From contig NZ_CALXKQ010000010.1 in NCBI RefSeq assembly GCF_944388875.1, forward strand, positions 19,760 to 83,759: DNA of 64,000 nt, written 5' to 3'. How positions within the stretch are numbered: position 1 is the stretch's first letter; each line of letters opens with the position of its first letter. A model generated the notes under the pieces. It worked only from the letters and a program-made list of their open reading frames with translations. It had not been told where the DNA came from and did not search any database. Below are positions 1-9,248 of this stretch, in pieces. Both the position numbers and the translations under genes were made by a program. The DNA is from an uncultured Brachyspira sp. (lineage in GTDB: Bacteria; Spirochaetota; Brachyspiria; Brachyspirales; Brachyspiraceae).

Positions 1-317
1 GCGGATTTTTATCTAATGTAAGAGCGGCACTAAGACATATAGCATTTGGGGATCAGGGAATATTTATAGAAAAAAAACTATTTTTTGATATAGGAATGTT
101 TGATGATATGCCTCTTATGGAAGATTATAAATTATCCATAAAACTGAAAGATGTATGCCCTATTAATGCTGTTGATTCATATATAATTTCTTCTGCAAGA
201 CGTTTTGAAAAAAACGGAATTATAAAAACTATGATTTATATGCAGAAACTTCAGTATATGTTTAGAAATGGCGAGGATATAGAAAAAATAGCAAATATAT
301 ATAATAATATGAAATAA
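1..317 (+). CDS. TIGR04283-type family 2 glycosyltransferase, C-terminal part (5' end outside window)
   Basis: The open frame runs in from the left edge (codons in phase with position 3), so only about the last 105 residues are present. The visible part contains the signatures GDQGIF and PLMEDYKLS, then ISSARRFEKNGI near the end. These are characteristic of the C-terminal half of the TIGR04283 GT2 subfamily, in which an E-D pair follows a GDQ motif. The protein presumably transfers a sugar from a nucleotide-sugar donor; the acceptor cannot be told. The Fe-S protein gene starts 10 bases after the stop with an AAGGA ribosome site overlapping this stop, which suggests one operon. Family assignment is good, function unknown. 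Confidence 0.75.
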   Translation, partial: GFLSNVRAALRHIAFGDQGIFIEKKLFFDIGMFDDMPLMEDYKLSIKLKDVCPINAVDSYIISSARRFEKNGIIKTMIYMQKLQYMFRNGEDIEKIANIYNNMK

Positions 318-326
318 GGACTTTTT

Positions 327-1334
327 ATGAAAATGCCTGATAATGTAGAGGATTGTATACATTGCAATAGATGTGTAAAAAAATGCAGTTTTTTAACTAA
401 ATACAATATGGATTTGCATGAATTTTCAAAGCACGAAGATTTAGCTTATAATTGTTTTTTATGCAATGACTGCAAGATTGTTTGTCCTAAAGATATAGAC
501 GGACATAAAATATCTTTATCTTTAAGAAGCAGCAAAGTTGAGTCTGACATAAAAAACAGAAAAGAAATTGAAGAAAAATATAAATTTCTGCTGTTTGAAA
601 AAAAAGATTATATTTTTAAGAATTATAATAACATAATTAGCGAATCTGTAATATTCCCAGGATGCAATTTTTCATCATTTTATCCTGATGCATTAAAAAA
701 TATATTATATAAATTTAAAAATGAATATAATATCGGTGCTGTATTTGACTGCTGCGGAAAACCTATAGCTGAATTAGGCATAGAGGATTATGAAAATGAA
801 ATAATAAAAAAATTAGAAAATAGTATGATATCTAATGGAATAAAAGAAATAATAACTTTATGTCCTAATTGCTACTATTTCTTAAAACCAAGAATCAATA
901 TTAAAATTATCACTATATATGAAAAAATGTATGAATTGGGTTTGAAATTTAAATTAAATAATGATGATGAACAAATAAATCTTTTTATACCTTGTCCTGA
1001 TAAAGAATCAAAACATATAAAAAATGCTATATTAAAAATTATAGATTTAGATGAGAATAATATCAAAGAAGTAAAAGATGTTAATTGCTGCGGACTTGGG
1101 GGATGTGCCATTGTTAATGAGAAAGAATTGGCAGAAGGCTTTATAGATAAATTAAAAAATAAAAACTTAGAAAATCTATATGTTTACTGTGCTACATGTG
1201 CTGGTAATTTTAATAGAAACAATATAAATAATATTCATCATATTTTGGTTGATATTCTTAATATGGACAGTTTAAAAATAAAGAATAAAACTTCTTTATT
1301 AAGCAGAGCTATGTTTAAGTTTTTTAAACTATAA
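327..1334 (+). CDS. CCG-domain [4Fe-4S] oxidoreductase, HdrB/GlpC-like
   Basis: 335 residues. The N-terminus has two ferredoxin-type clusters, C10-x2-C13-x2-C16-x3-C20 and C43-x2-C46-x2-C49-x3-C53. The remainder carries two cysteine-rich CCG-type modules: CCGKP with CPNCYY, then CCGLGG with CATCAGN. This layout is that of heterodisulfide reductase subunit B/D and GlpC-like electron-transfer proteins. The protein is probably cytoplasmic and passes electrons to an unidentified partner; no dehydrogenase or flavoprotein gene is adjacent. The ATG at 327 has AAGGA 7-12 bases upstream. Its last 11 bases overlap the convergent STAS gene. Substrate unknown. Confidence 0.75.
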   Translation: MKMPDNVEDCIHCNRCVKKCSFLTKYNMDLHEFSKHEDLAYNCFLCNDCKIVCPKDIDGHKISLSLRSSKVESDIKNRKEIEEKYKFLLFEKKDYIFKNYNNIISESVIFPGCNFSSFYPDALKNILYKFKNEYNIGAVFDCCGKPIAELGIEDYENEIIKKLENSMISNGIKEIITLCPNCYYFLKPRINIKIITIYEKMYELGLKFKLNNDDEQINLFIPCPDKESKHIKNAILKIIDLDENNIKEVKDVNCCGLGGCAIVNEKELAEGFIDKLKNKNLENLYVYCATCAGNFNRNNINNIHHILVDILNMDSLKIKNKTSLLSRAMFKFFKL

Positions 1335-1647
1335 AATCTTTAGGGTCATCAAAATATTTTATTAAACTGAATATCATAAGACTTTTTAATATAGGTGAAA
1401 CAGATTCATGCAAATTAGTCATAAAGAGCTTAACTTTTAACGATTGCAGATTTTTATATAATTTAAGCATTTTAGCAATTCCAGCACTGTTTATTTCTCT
1501 TACATTTTTCATATCAAGAACGACTACAGGCATTCTGATATTGCATGCTTCTTCAGAATCTTCAAGAAATTTACTTATTTCCTCAGGAGAACTCAAATTA
1601 GCTTCCATAACGATGGATACGTATTCATTAAAAAACTCTATAGCCAA
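1324..1647 (-). CDS. STAS-domain protein (anti-anti-sigma factor-like)
   Basis: 107 residues, essentially one STAS domain. The segment VVVLDMKNVREINSAGIAKM is the central strand and helix of the fold, with Ser54 at the position that is phosphorylated in SpoIIAA-type antagonists. The usual preceding Asp is Asn here. Such proteins bind an anti-sigma or switch kinase when dephosphorylated. No partner kinase or phosphatase gene is next to it, so its role in this organism is inferred only from the fold. The gene converges on the Fe-S gene with an 11-base overlap and lies just downstream of tRNA-Tyr on the same strand, from which it may be co-transcribed. Confidence 0.7.
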   Translation of the reverse strand: MAIEFFNEYVSIVMEANLSSPEEISKFLEDSEEACNIRMPVVVLDMKNVREINSAGIAKMLKLYKNLQSLKVKLFMTNLHESVSPILKSLMIFSLIKYFDDPKDFIV

Positions 1648-1688
1648 AATACAATCCTTTATTAAAAAAGATGGCGTAAAAAAGAATG

Positions 1689-1771
1689 TGGGCAGGGAGG
1701 GATTCGCACCCCCGTAGACTCACGTCGGCAGATTTACAGTCTGCTGCCATTGACTGCTCGGCCACCTACCC
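1689..1771 (-). tRNA. tRNA-Tyr (anticodon GTA)
   Basis: Class II tRNA of 83 nt. Acceptor arms GGGTAGG and CCTGCCC pair with one G-U. The anticodon loop CTGTAAA gives GTA. A long variable arm is present, as expected for bacterial tRNA-Tyr. The T stem is GGGGG/CCCTC. CCA is not encoded (the genomic sequence after discriminator A is CAT). Odd point: the T loop reads TGCGAAT, so position 55 is G instead of the near-universal U. The D loop has A at the position aligned to G18. This reads as a paired change of the 18-55 tertiary contact. Confidence 0.93.
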
Positions 1772-1795
1772 ATATTAATTTGAAAACGTAAAAGC

Positions 1796-1824
1796 ATAAT
1801 ACCATATTATATATAAAATGTCAA
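1796..1824 (-). promoter_or_regulatory. Sigma-70 promoter of tRNA-Tyr
   Basis: On the minus strand, TTGACA (1819-1824) and TATTAT (1796-1801) are separated by 17 bases. Transcription would start about 18 bases before the mature tRNA 5' end. It could also serve the STAS gene downstream. Confidence 0.7.
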
Positions 1825-1920
1825 TAGACAACTTCGATTTTTTAAAACATATTTTTATATCTTTTTATTCAATAATGATGTATAATAAAAGATAGTTTAT
1901 AATTTTTAGGTGATAGTAAT

Positions 1921-3558
1921 ATGAAAAAAAAATTAGCTGTTGTATTTATATTTACTTTTTTAGTATTATCATGCAAAGGAGGACAATACAAATTAGAAAA
2001 TAAATCTGAAAATAATAATACTTTTGAAACCGCACAATATATAAATAAAGACGGCATAATAGGTCAATTAGAAGGTACAAATACAGACTATTATTATTTT
2101 ACGGCTGATGATAAATCACAGATAATAGATTTCTATATTTCTAATTCCACATATATGCCTGTTACTATGACTTTATATGATTCTCAAACTAATGTAATAA
2201 AAGTTATAAGCGAACCTGAGATTACTGCTGCTAATAATACAAATAATGCTGCTGATATTGCTATAGATGAAGAAATAAATCCTGATGATGTTAATGATAT
2301 AAATGATCTAAGAAAAAACGATAATCAAAATAATAATTTTGAATGCTCTATTCAAATTATGAAAGGCATATATTTTGACAGCGGAAACAATGAAAATAAA
2401 TATTATATTTCAATATCGCCTAAAGATGACGTTAAAGAAAATATTGACTATATTCTAATACTTCAAAAAAGGGATTATAAAGAAAGCGATGAGAAAGAGC
2501 CTAATGACAAAATATCATCTTCTCAGATTATAGATGTTAATAGTGAAAACAGACTATATACTATAGACGGATATTACAGTCAGACATATAATCCGCTATT
2601 AAAGACTGGGGATTTAAAAAATATGGAAATAGATTCATATAAAATAACAAACAGCTCTTTTAATACATATTCAATATCTATAGAACTTTCTGGAGTACCA
2701 GCAATAGATGCCAGCATAAGACTTTATGATCAGAAAGGCAATTGGATAACTATGAAAGATATTAATAATACAGGAGATGGAGAAACTGTAGATAAACTTA
2801 TATTATATCCGTATATGTCATATTATTTTATACTGACAGCAAGCAATACAGTTGCCAATATACCATACAGAGTAAGCATTATAGCAAAACCTTATGATAA
2901 ATACACAGAACATGAACCTAACAATAAACCATCAGAAGCTCAGACTATAGAGTTTAATCAAACATATAAAGGTGCTATAGATTATTCTTATGATAAGGAT
3001 TATTATAATTTTAATATACCTATAAAATCCAGTGTTAAACTTTCATATTTTTTAATAGATTCTCAGGCTGTTAATATAAGCATATCAAATGATATATTGG
3101 GAAAAATTGCTGCAATGCCTCAGACTGATGATGAACAGATTATAAGTTTGGATCAGGGAAGATACTATCTTATATTTGAAAGAGATTTAACTAAAGAAAA
3201 ATGGCAGAAAGGAATATCAAAAGCTAGAAATTATGAATTCAGTATGAGCATATCTAATGAAATAAGCGGTGATTATAATTATGGATATTATAATGAATCT
3301 AATACATACGAAATGGATTATTATAATTACAGTAATAATTATTTGAATACGGAAGATAATTATACTCAGGAAGAAAATTTAGAAAGCAATTTCAATAATA
3401 CTAATAATATTATCATCATAAGACCTGAAGATTACAAATCTGACTATTATTACTACAGCAATGAAACTAACGAAACTAATGAAGAAAACTATAATAATCA
3501 GCAGGATAATATATATAGATATGATGAAGAAAATAATAATGATTACTATTATAATTAA
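1921..3558 (+). CDS. Lipoprotein with PPC-like domains and Asn/Tyr-rich tail
   Basis: 545 residues. A lipoprotein signal peptide ends at the LVLSC box, with Cys18 as lipidated residue. Two segments starting near residues 190 and 330 begin with the EPN(D/N) motif that opens bacterial pre-peptidase C-terminal (PPC) beta-sandwich domains. A similar, weaker segment follows the signal (NNTFETAQYI). The last 90 or so residues are unusually rich in Asn, Tyr and Glu. PPC domains occur in secreted enzymes and surface proteins, but no catalytic domain is visible here. It is likely an envelope-exposed structural or binding protein. An AGGTGA site precedes the ATG. No function can be assigned. Confidence 0.7.
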   Translation: MKKKLAVVFIFTFLVLSCKGGQYKLENKSENNNTFETAQYINKDGIIGQLEGTNTDYYYFTADDKSQIIDFYISNSTYMPVTMTLYDSQTNVIKVISEPEITAANNTNNAADIAIDEEINPDDVNDINDLRKNDNQNNNFECSIQIMKGIYFDSGNNENKYYISISPKDDVKENIDYILILQKRDYKESDEKEPNDKISSSQIIDVNSENRLYTIDGYYSQTYNPLLKTGDLKNMEIDSYKITNSSFNTYSISIELSGVPAIDASIRLYDQKGNWITMKDINNTGDGETVDKLILYPYMSYYFILTASNTVANIPYRVSIIAKPYDKYTEHEPNNKPSEAQTIEFNQTYKGAIDYSYDKDYYNFNIPIKSSVKLSYFLIDSQAVNISISNDILGKIAAMPQTDDEQIISLDQGRYYLIFERDLTKEKWQKGISKARNYEFSMSISNEISGDYNYGYYNESNTYEMDYYNYSNNYLNTEDNYTQEENLESNFNNTNNIIIIRPEDYKSDYYYYSNETNETNEENYNNQQDNIYRYDEENNNDYYYN

Positions 3559-3648
3559 TAAAGCCCTTGATAAAGAAAATATTATATAATATACTACTTT
3601 ATAGGGATATATTTGTTTATATAATAATAAAGTAAAAGATTTAAAATT

Positions 3649-6600
3649 ATGAAAAAGTTTTTAACATTTTTTAAGAAAAAAGAAAAAAATATTTCTGAAC
3701 CTGCATCAGATAATACAGAAAATAATAAAAATAAAAGAAGGTTTAAAAAAAGATATATACCTTTAATAATTCTTTTCGTTCTAATAATCGGAGTTATATG
3801 TGCTAGAATATATTTTAATAATGAAAGAGTAAAAAATCTTATTCAGAACATAGTATACTCATCTATGAATAGAAAGCTTGAAATAGGAGATTTCAGCTAT
3901 GGTTTATTATTTCCAAAAGTTGAAATGAGCAATGTAATACTTTATAATTCTTCAAATTTTAATAATGAGGAAAATATAAAAATAGATAATTTTAGATTAA
4001 GATTTTCATTATTTTCATTATTCTTTTTGAAATTGCATGTAAAAGAACTCTCTATTGATAATTTATACGTTTATATGTTTACTGATGAAAGCGGAAATTG
4101 GAATCTGCCAGACATGCCTCCATCGGAACCCAAAATAGAAGATACCAATAAAGAGCCATTTGATATAAAAAAATTAGATTTTCTTAAGTTAAAAGCTGAT
4201 ATAGAAAATATAAGAATAAATAATTTAGCATTCAAAGCGGACAGCAAATCATTTTTAACCAATATTCCTAATAACGGACTTATAGCAAGTTTAAGCAATT
4301 ATAATCTCCATCTGGATTTGCATAGTAAAAGATTTTCATTATCAAAAGTAATGGGAGTAAGAGCCCCTGAAGTTTTGAAAGATATTTATTTAAAAAGTTT
4401 TATAAGCAATAGTTTAGCCTATAATGACAGAAGTATTTATTTTTATGATAATCCATTATTCAATTTAGATGTATCCTACCCTAAAAAAGAAGATGGATAT
4501 GATAAAGATGAAATAATAGTAACATTTGATTTTGAGATAGATGAACCTGATTTCAGTTATAACGGCAATAGAAGAGATGATATTCAAGCGGCTGCTCATT
4601 TGCTTGCAAGATATAATGTAAAAACTCAAAGTCTGTCTATAGAAAATATTTCTTCTGAACTTTTAAATGATGAAATACTAAAAGTTATAGCTTCTGCCAA
4701 TAACATATTCAGCGATAATATAGGCGTTAATTTGGATACATTATATGCAAGACTTGATTTAAATAAAATAAATACTTTAGTGCCTATGTTTGTTCCTTCT
4801 TTGGGATTAAATGTAAGCGGTATGGTTAATGTAGATGCTGATAAAACAAGCGGAACAATCAATAATTTAACTAACACTATAAATATAGCTTTAGATAAAA
4901 TAAATGTATCTATGGGTGATACAATAGCAGTAAATAATCTAAACTCAAAAACTAAATTGGGATTTACATTAAACCCTAATAATATTTCAAGTGAGGATAT
5001 AAAACTAGAACATAAGACCACCATTGAAAGAGTAACAGCATTAAAAAAATATAGATTTAGCAACACTGATTTATCTTTTAGAGCATTTTCATCTTTAAAT
5101 GGTGCTTTAGCCGTTGCTCCTGCCATAAGTGATTCAAATAAGAAAAGCGATACAGTACTTTATATAGATAATATATCAACAAAGTATATTAACTCAGACA
5201 TAATTGTTAATGGAGCTGTTAAATTTGATGATCCTACAGATTTAAATATAAAGGTTACATCGCTTCCTATAGCTAATTTTTCAGGAGGATTGGCACGAGG
5301 TTCTCTAAATTTAGATGTTAATGTATTTGGAGAGATGATAAATAATATAGACACTAAAGTTAATGGAATAATCAACAATTTCTCTTATAACTTGTCAGGA
5401 GAAGTATCATCAACTGCTGCTGCTAAAATAAATGTTCTTGCCAATGCTGATTTGCTTACTCAAAAAATAGATGTTTCAGAACTTAATTTAGATTTAGATA
5501 ATTTTCTTAATTTTAGATCAAATCTTGATTTAGAAGGAATGGGATTAACAGGAGGTTTCGTAAATATATCTACTTTAAGAATAGCCCCTTATGCTATGAA
5601 AAATTGGCTTTCTCCTAAATTTGCTGAAGCATTAGAAAGTCTGCCTTTTGAAGATGATCTAAAAATAACCAGTGCTTTGGGATATGATTTATCTTTAGAA
5701 GATACTTTTGTAACAGTAACTAATTTCAGCACTTTCTATGTAACAGAAAAACAGTATAAACTTCAGGATGTTACAATGAAAGTTGATGCTGATGTTAATT
5801 TCGGAGAAAATCTTTATGCTAATATAAGAGAGTTTAATTTACAAAGCCCTGCTAATAAATTAAAAGTATATGTTGATGGATATTTTACCCCTGTAATAAA
5901 AAATGCTGATTTGAATTATGATGTAGGTTTGGATACAGAAAGTTTATATCTTCCTTTTGGTATAGAGATAGGCGGATTATTCAATGTTAATGGTAATTTA
6001 AAAAATAATATAGCTGACGGAGTATTTAAAACTGATGAGTTTTTTGCTAATATGGATTCTCCAGATAAAATGTCTATAGTATTAAATGGTCTTACTTCTA
6101 ATATAGATTATCATTTTGATTTAACTCCTACAAAAAATGAAACAGCTGTAAGTGCTGCAAGATATACGCCTCTTATTACTCAAGTTCCTAACATGTATTT
6201 TAAACAGCTTAGAGTATATTTAAAAATACCTCCATTTGTAGATGACAGTATAAGAATAATGGATTTTTATTCATCTGTAAAAATACAAGGACATGGACTT
6301 ACAATACAGGATTTGAAATCATCGCTTTATATAGGAGGAGAAAAATTTGATGATGCTTTATTCTTGGCTTCTATTTCAAATAATACCGCTCCTAGAAGAG
6401 GTGCTATACATTTGCCATGGCTTAATGTGGATTTAGGAAGTTTCAATACAAGTACAATTAAATATGATATGCGTGTATTAGCAAGCGATATTAACTTTAA
6501 ATACTTACTAAGCCCTGAAAATAGAGAAAAAATAAACGATGATAAATTACTTGTTAATCTTACAGCAGATATTGCAGGCGTTGGAGTTAGTCCTTTAAAT

Positions 6601-6915
6601 AATATAAGACCTACTACATTCTTTGTTGGTATAAGTAAAATGTCTACAGAGTTTTCTAAGTTCTTAATTGAAATGATAAGACCTATTAACCCTGGTATAT
6701 CTACTGTGGAAAATATAGTTCAATTCGGATATGATCCTAATTCAGTTGAATTTAGCATATCGGCGAATAAAGTATATACGACTTTCTATTTTAGAGATCA
6801 GAACTTGGATAAAGTAAGCCAGCAGAAACAGCAGCTTATAGCATTTGAAGGTGATAAATTCGGACTTGAACCTATGCCTTTTTCTGATGTAATATCTTAT
6901 TTGGAAGGCAATTAA
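3649..6915 (+). CDS. Large AsmA-like / inter-membrane bridge protein
   Basis: 1088 residues. A basic N-terminus is followed by one transmembrane helix (about residues 38-58), then a very long periplasmic region of repeating amphipathic beta-strands with many Asn/Asp turns. That is the pattern of AsmA, TamB and YhdP relatives, which form lipid-conducting bridges between the membranes. The segment just after the membrane helix (EIGDFSYGLLFPKVEMSNV) resembles the AsmA N-terminal motif. It is followed after 21 bases by a small lipoprotein gene, probably in the same transcript. The assignment rests on architecture; the exact AsmA subfamily cannot be told by eye. Confidence 0.6.
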   Translation: MKKFLTFFKKKEKNISEPASDNTENNKNKRRFKKRYIPLIILFVLIIGVICARIYFNNERVKNLIQNIVYSSMNRKLEIGDFSYGLLFPKVEMSNVILYNSSNFNNEENIKIDNFRLRFSLFSLFFLKLHVKELSIDNLYVYMFTDESGNWNLPDMPPSEPKIEDTNKEPFDIKKLDFLKLKADIENIRINNLAFKADSKSFLTNIPNNGLIASLSNYNLHLDLHSKRFSLSKVMGVRAPEVLKDIYLKSFISNSLAYNDRSIYFYDNPLFNLDVSYPKKEDGYDKDEIIVTFDFEIDEPDFSYNGNRRDDIQAAAHLLARYNVKTQSLSIENISSELLNDEILKVIASANNIFSDNIGVNLDTLYARLDLNKINTLVPMFVPSLGLNVSGMVNVDADKTSGTINNLTNTINIALDKINVSMGDTIAVNNLNSKTKLGFTLNPNNISSEDIKLEHKTTIERVTALKKYRFSNTDLSFRAFSSLNGALAVAPAISDSNKKSDTVLYIDNISTKYINSDIIVNGAVKFDDPTDLNIKVTSLPIANFSGGLARGSLNLDVNVFGEMINNIDTKVNGIINNFSYNLSGEVSSTAAAKINVLANADLLTQKIDVSELNLDLDNFLNFRSNLDLEGMGLTGGFVNISTLRIAPYAMKNWLSPKFAEALESLPFEDDLKITSALGYDLSLEDTFVTVTNFSTFYVTEKQYKLQDVTMKVDADVNFGENLYANIREFNLQSPANKLKVYVDGYFTPVIKNADLNYDVGLDTESLYLPFGIEIGGLFNVNGNLKNNIADGVFKTDEFFANMDSPDKMSIVLNGLTSNIDYHFDLTPTKNETAVSAARYTPLITQVPNMYFKQLRVYLKIPPFVDDSIRIMDFYSSVKIQGHGLTIQDLKSSLYIGGEKFDDALFLASISNNTAPRRGAIHLPWLNVDLGSFNTSTIKYDMRVLASDINFKYLLSPENREKINDDKLLVNLTADIAGVGVSPLNNIRPTTFFVGISKMSTEFSKFLIEMIRPINPGISTVENIVQFGYDPNSVEFSISANKVYTTFYFRDQNLDKVSQQKQQLIAFEGDKFGLEPMPFSDVISYLEGN

Positions 6916-6936
6916 TATTTAGGAGAATGATATAAA

Positions 6937-7548
6937 ATGAAAATTAATAATATAATATTTATTTCTTTTGCAGTAATATTATTTACAAGCTGTTCTAAAC
7001 TTATATTAGTTCAAGAGCCTGAAATGCGTGTTTTGGGAGGAAAGACACTGATAGAAGCACAGGTTTTAGGAAGATATAGGCAAATAGATGAGAGTGCTTA
7101 TCAAATATCTACTCTCTCAAGCGAACAGGATTTAAACCTCATTATGGTTAGTACAAATGTTTCGGATGAATTAGCTCAGGAATACAGAGAAGCATTAATA
7201 AGAAGCATGTTTAATCAGGATGAAATAAATTTATATAAAACTAATTATTATATAGGTGAAAATAACGGCGGATATTTATCATATATTGCATTTGATGTTT
7301 CAAAACCTAAAACTCAATATAGCGATGAAAGAGTTAAATATATAAAAGGAATAATGGAAAAAGAAAATACAGACAGAAGAACTATAGCAGAATATTTGAT
7401 TCTTTCAGATCCAAAACTAACTATGGCAAATATTAAAGAAGTAGAAAGTGCTTTATACAGAAGAAATGTTCAAAGATTAGTTGAAAATAGTTATTATCAG
7501 CTTCCAGACAATAGCTGGACAGTTTATACTAATAGTACTAATCAATAA
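6937..7548 (+). CDS. Small lipoprotein next to the AsmA-like gene
   Basis: 203 residues. The signal peptide ends at FTSC, with Cys19 lipidated. The following stretch (LGGKTLIEAQVLGRYRQIDE) resembles lipoproteins of the kind often linked with DUF1318/YdbL genes, but I cannot confirm the family. The rest is alpha-helical and charged with no catalytic motif. AGGAG lies upstream of the ATG, and the gene is 21 bases downstream of the AsmA-like gene. In enterobacteria an AsmA-like protein (YdbH) works with a small lipoprotein (YnbE) and YdbL in phospholipid traffic, and this pair may be analogous. That is inference from arrangement. Confidence 0.5.
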   Translation: MKINNIIFISFAVILFTSCSKLILVQEPEMRVLGGKTLIEAQVLGRYRQIDESAYQISTLSSEQDLNLIMVSTNVSDELAQEYREALIRSMFNQDEINLYKTNYYIGENNGGYLSYIAFDVSKPKTQYSDERVKYIKGIMEKENTDRRTIAEYLILSDPKLTMANIKEVESALYRRNVQRLVENSYYQLPDNSWTVYTNSTNQ

Positions 7549-7552
7549 TAAA

Positions 7553-7588
7553 AAAAGAAAATATAAAAAAACTTTTATATTTTCTTTT
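7553..7588. terminator. Bidirectional intrinsic terminator
   Basis: A perfect 16-bp stem (7553-7568 with 7573-7588) closes a 4-base loop, with A and T tracts at both sides. It lies between the convergent lipoprotein gene and the HTH-GTPase gene and can end both transcripts. Confidence 0.7.
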
Positions 7589-7610
7589 AAATCTAATTAT
7601 CATTTTTATT

Positions 7611-9209
7611 TTATTTATTAGCAGATTCTATACTATTTGAAATATTAACAAGTATTGTTTTCATATTTTTATAAAGTTTAGCATCATCATTATATTTTAA
7701 GAACTCTACTCTCTTTTCATCTATCTCTTTAACATTTGATAGATATGTATTGAAATATTCATCTATAAATTTATTATATTTAGCTATTACATTCTCTTCT
7801 TCGTATGCTTTAATTACTTTTTTTGATAAAGTTTTTTTCCAATTTCCTGAAAATGACATGAATCCTGAAAGTATAAAAACTATACTAGGAAGGAAGTATA
7901 AAGATGCTCCTATAATATTTAATTGTCTAGTTCCGCTTGTTTTAAGCAAATTAAATGATGGTACAGCACCGATTGAAGCAGCTGCCAAAAATATTTTATT
8001 GGAATTTTTTGTAATCAAGGCTTTATTAACATCTTTATTGCTGAAATCTTCTTCAACTATAGCCAATGTATTATATAATCTAGTATCCAATTCTAAATTG
8101 ATGCTATTGCATAATACTTTTATATCATCCTTTTTTCTATACACATTATGATCATCAATAGCTTTAATTATATTATCTATATTTAAAGTATTTTTATATA
8201 TTTCATTAAAGATTTCTTTAGCATTATTCTTTAATTTTTGTATATTAGTATCTATTTTGTCATTATCCTGAAATTCATTTTTATCATTAATAATCTCAAT
8301 ATAGAAATTAATATTAGTGAGAAGTCTATGATAATAAGTGTATTTAAGGCTATCAACAAATTTACTCTTTATTTCTTTAACAAAATTTGTATTATTAATT
8401 GAAAATGGGAAGAATCTGCTTCTTAAATATTTATAATCTATCTTGTTTATATTCTCACTTGAAGAGATAAAATTCTTAAGTATTTCAAATTTCTTATCTA
8501 TAACACCCTCAAGCTCATTTTCATCAAAAATATTTGCTTTTGAAAATATTATAAATATATTTGAAAAATCATCTACAAAATTAATAAGCCCATTTATATT
8601 TGTTACATCTTCCTGTGAAAATGCATTTATATCGCACAAATATATAAACATGTTTTTATTACTGTATTTTTTTGTATCAAGAACATTATCTTTATATTCT
8701 GTAATTTTGAATTGTTTAGAATCATCTTGAAGATAATATTCTTCATTATCAGTATCTTCAGAATATGGATTTGTATCTATATTCTTATCAAAAATAGCAT
8801 TTATAAAAGATGTTTTTCCAGAGCTGTATCTTCCATAAACGATTATATCAAGCGTATCATTAACTTGATTATAAATATCAGACATAAGCTCATTAATCTT
8901 TTCGCTATTTTTCTTATCTACCGAATTAATCTCTTCTGATATTTTATCGAGTATCTTTTGTACATCGATAAAATTATCATATAAATCCAAACTCTCATTT
9001 TCAAATGAATTTTTTCTGTATTTTGTTAATTCATCAATGCTAAGCCCTGTATTTTCTGCAAGCTTATCTAACAAATCAAGGGTTATATTATTAGCATTCC
9101 TTTCAAGTCTGGAAATATAATCCTGACGCACACCCAACATCTTAGCAAACTGACTCTGAGTCAGCTTCAATATTTTTTCTCTAATATCTTTTAAATTAAA
9201 ATCAATCAT
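7611..9209 (-). CDS. XRE-type HTH fused to a dynamin-like GTPase
   Basis: 532 residues from the ATG at 9209. Residues 7-62 form a Cro/CI-type helix-turn-helix (LTQSQFAKMLGVRQDYISRL). After a helical linker comes a P-loop GRYSSGKTS (126-134), the form seen in bacterial dynamin-like proteins, followed by an Asp-rich GTPase core. A hydrophobic region near residues 420-470 (two segments around a short turn) may insert in or touch membrane. The longer frame begins at TTG 9257, but a consensus promoter at 9249-9277 lies across that codon, so ATG 9209 is preferred. It is divergent from the HPr-like/GTPase genes and probably regulates them. HTH-dynamin fusions are rare, and the effector role is unknown. 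Confidence 0.75.
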   Translation of the reverse strand: MIDFNLKDIREKILKLTQSQFAKMLGVRQDYISRLERNANNITLDLLDKLAENTGLSIDELTKYRKNSFENESLDLYDNFIDVQKILDKISEEINSVDKKNSEKINELMSDIYNQVNDTLDIIVYGRYSSGKTSFINAIFDKNIDTNPYSEDTDNEEYYLQDDSKQFKITEYKDNVLDTKKYSNKNMFIYLCDINAFSQEDVTNINGLINFVDDFSNIFIIFSKANIFDENELEGVIDKKFEILKNFISSSENINKIDYKYLRSRFFPFSINNTNFVKEIKSKFVDSLKYTYYHRLLTNINFYIEIINDKNEFQDNDKIDTNIQKLKNNAKEIFNEIYKNTLNIDNIIKAIDDHNVYRKKDDIKVLCNSINLELDTRLYNTLAIVEEDFSNKDVNKALITKNSNKIFLAAASIGAVPSFNLLKTSGTRQLNIIGASLYFLPSIVFILSGFMSFSGNWKKTLSKKVIKAYEEENVIAKYNKFIDEYFNTYLSNVKEIDEKRVEFLKYNDDAKLYKNMKTILVNISNSIESANK

Positions 9210-9248
9210 ATTTCTTTTTTGTTCATAAAATTTTTTGTTTTCATATAT

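Noticed and set aside
3559..3648. Hairpin with CCCT...AGGG arms after the PPC lipoprotein gene
   Set aside because: The arms pair only with bulges and there is no T tail, so I could not call it a terminator with any confidence.
4626..5126. Long minus-strand open frame of 166 codons inside the AsmA-like gene
   Set aside because: It lies wholly within a well-supported plus-strand gene, has no ribosome site and its translation is a low-complexity mirror of the AT-rich coding strand.
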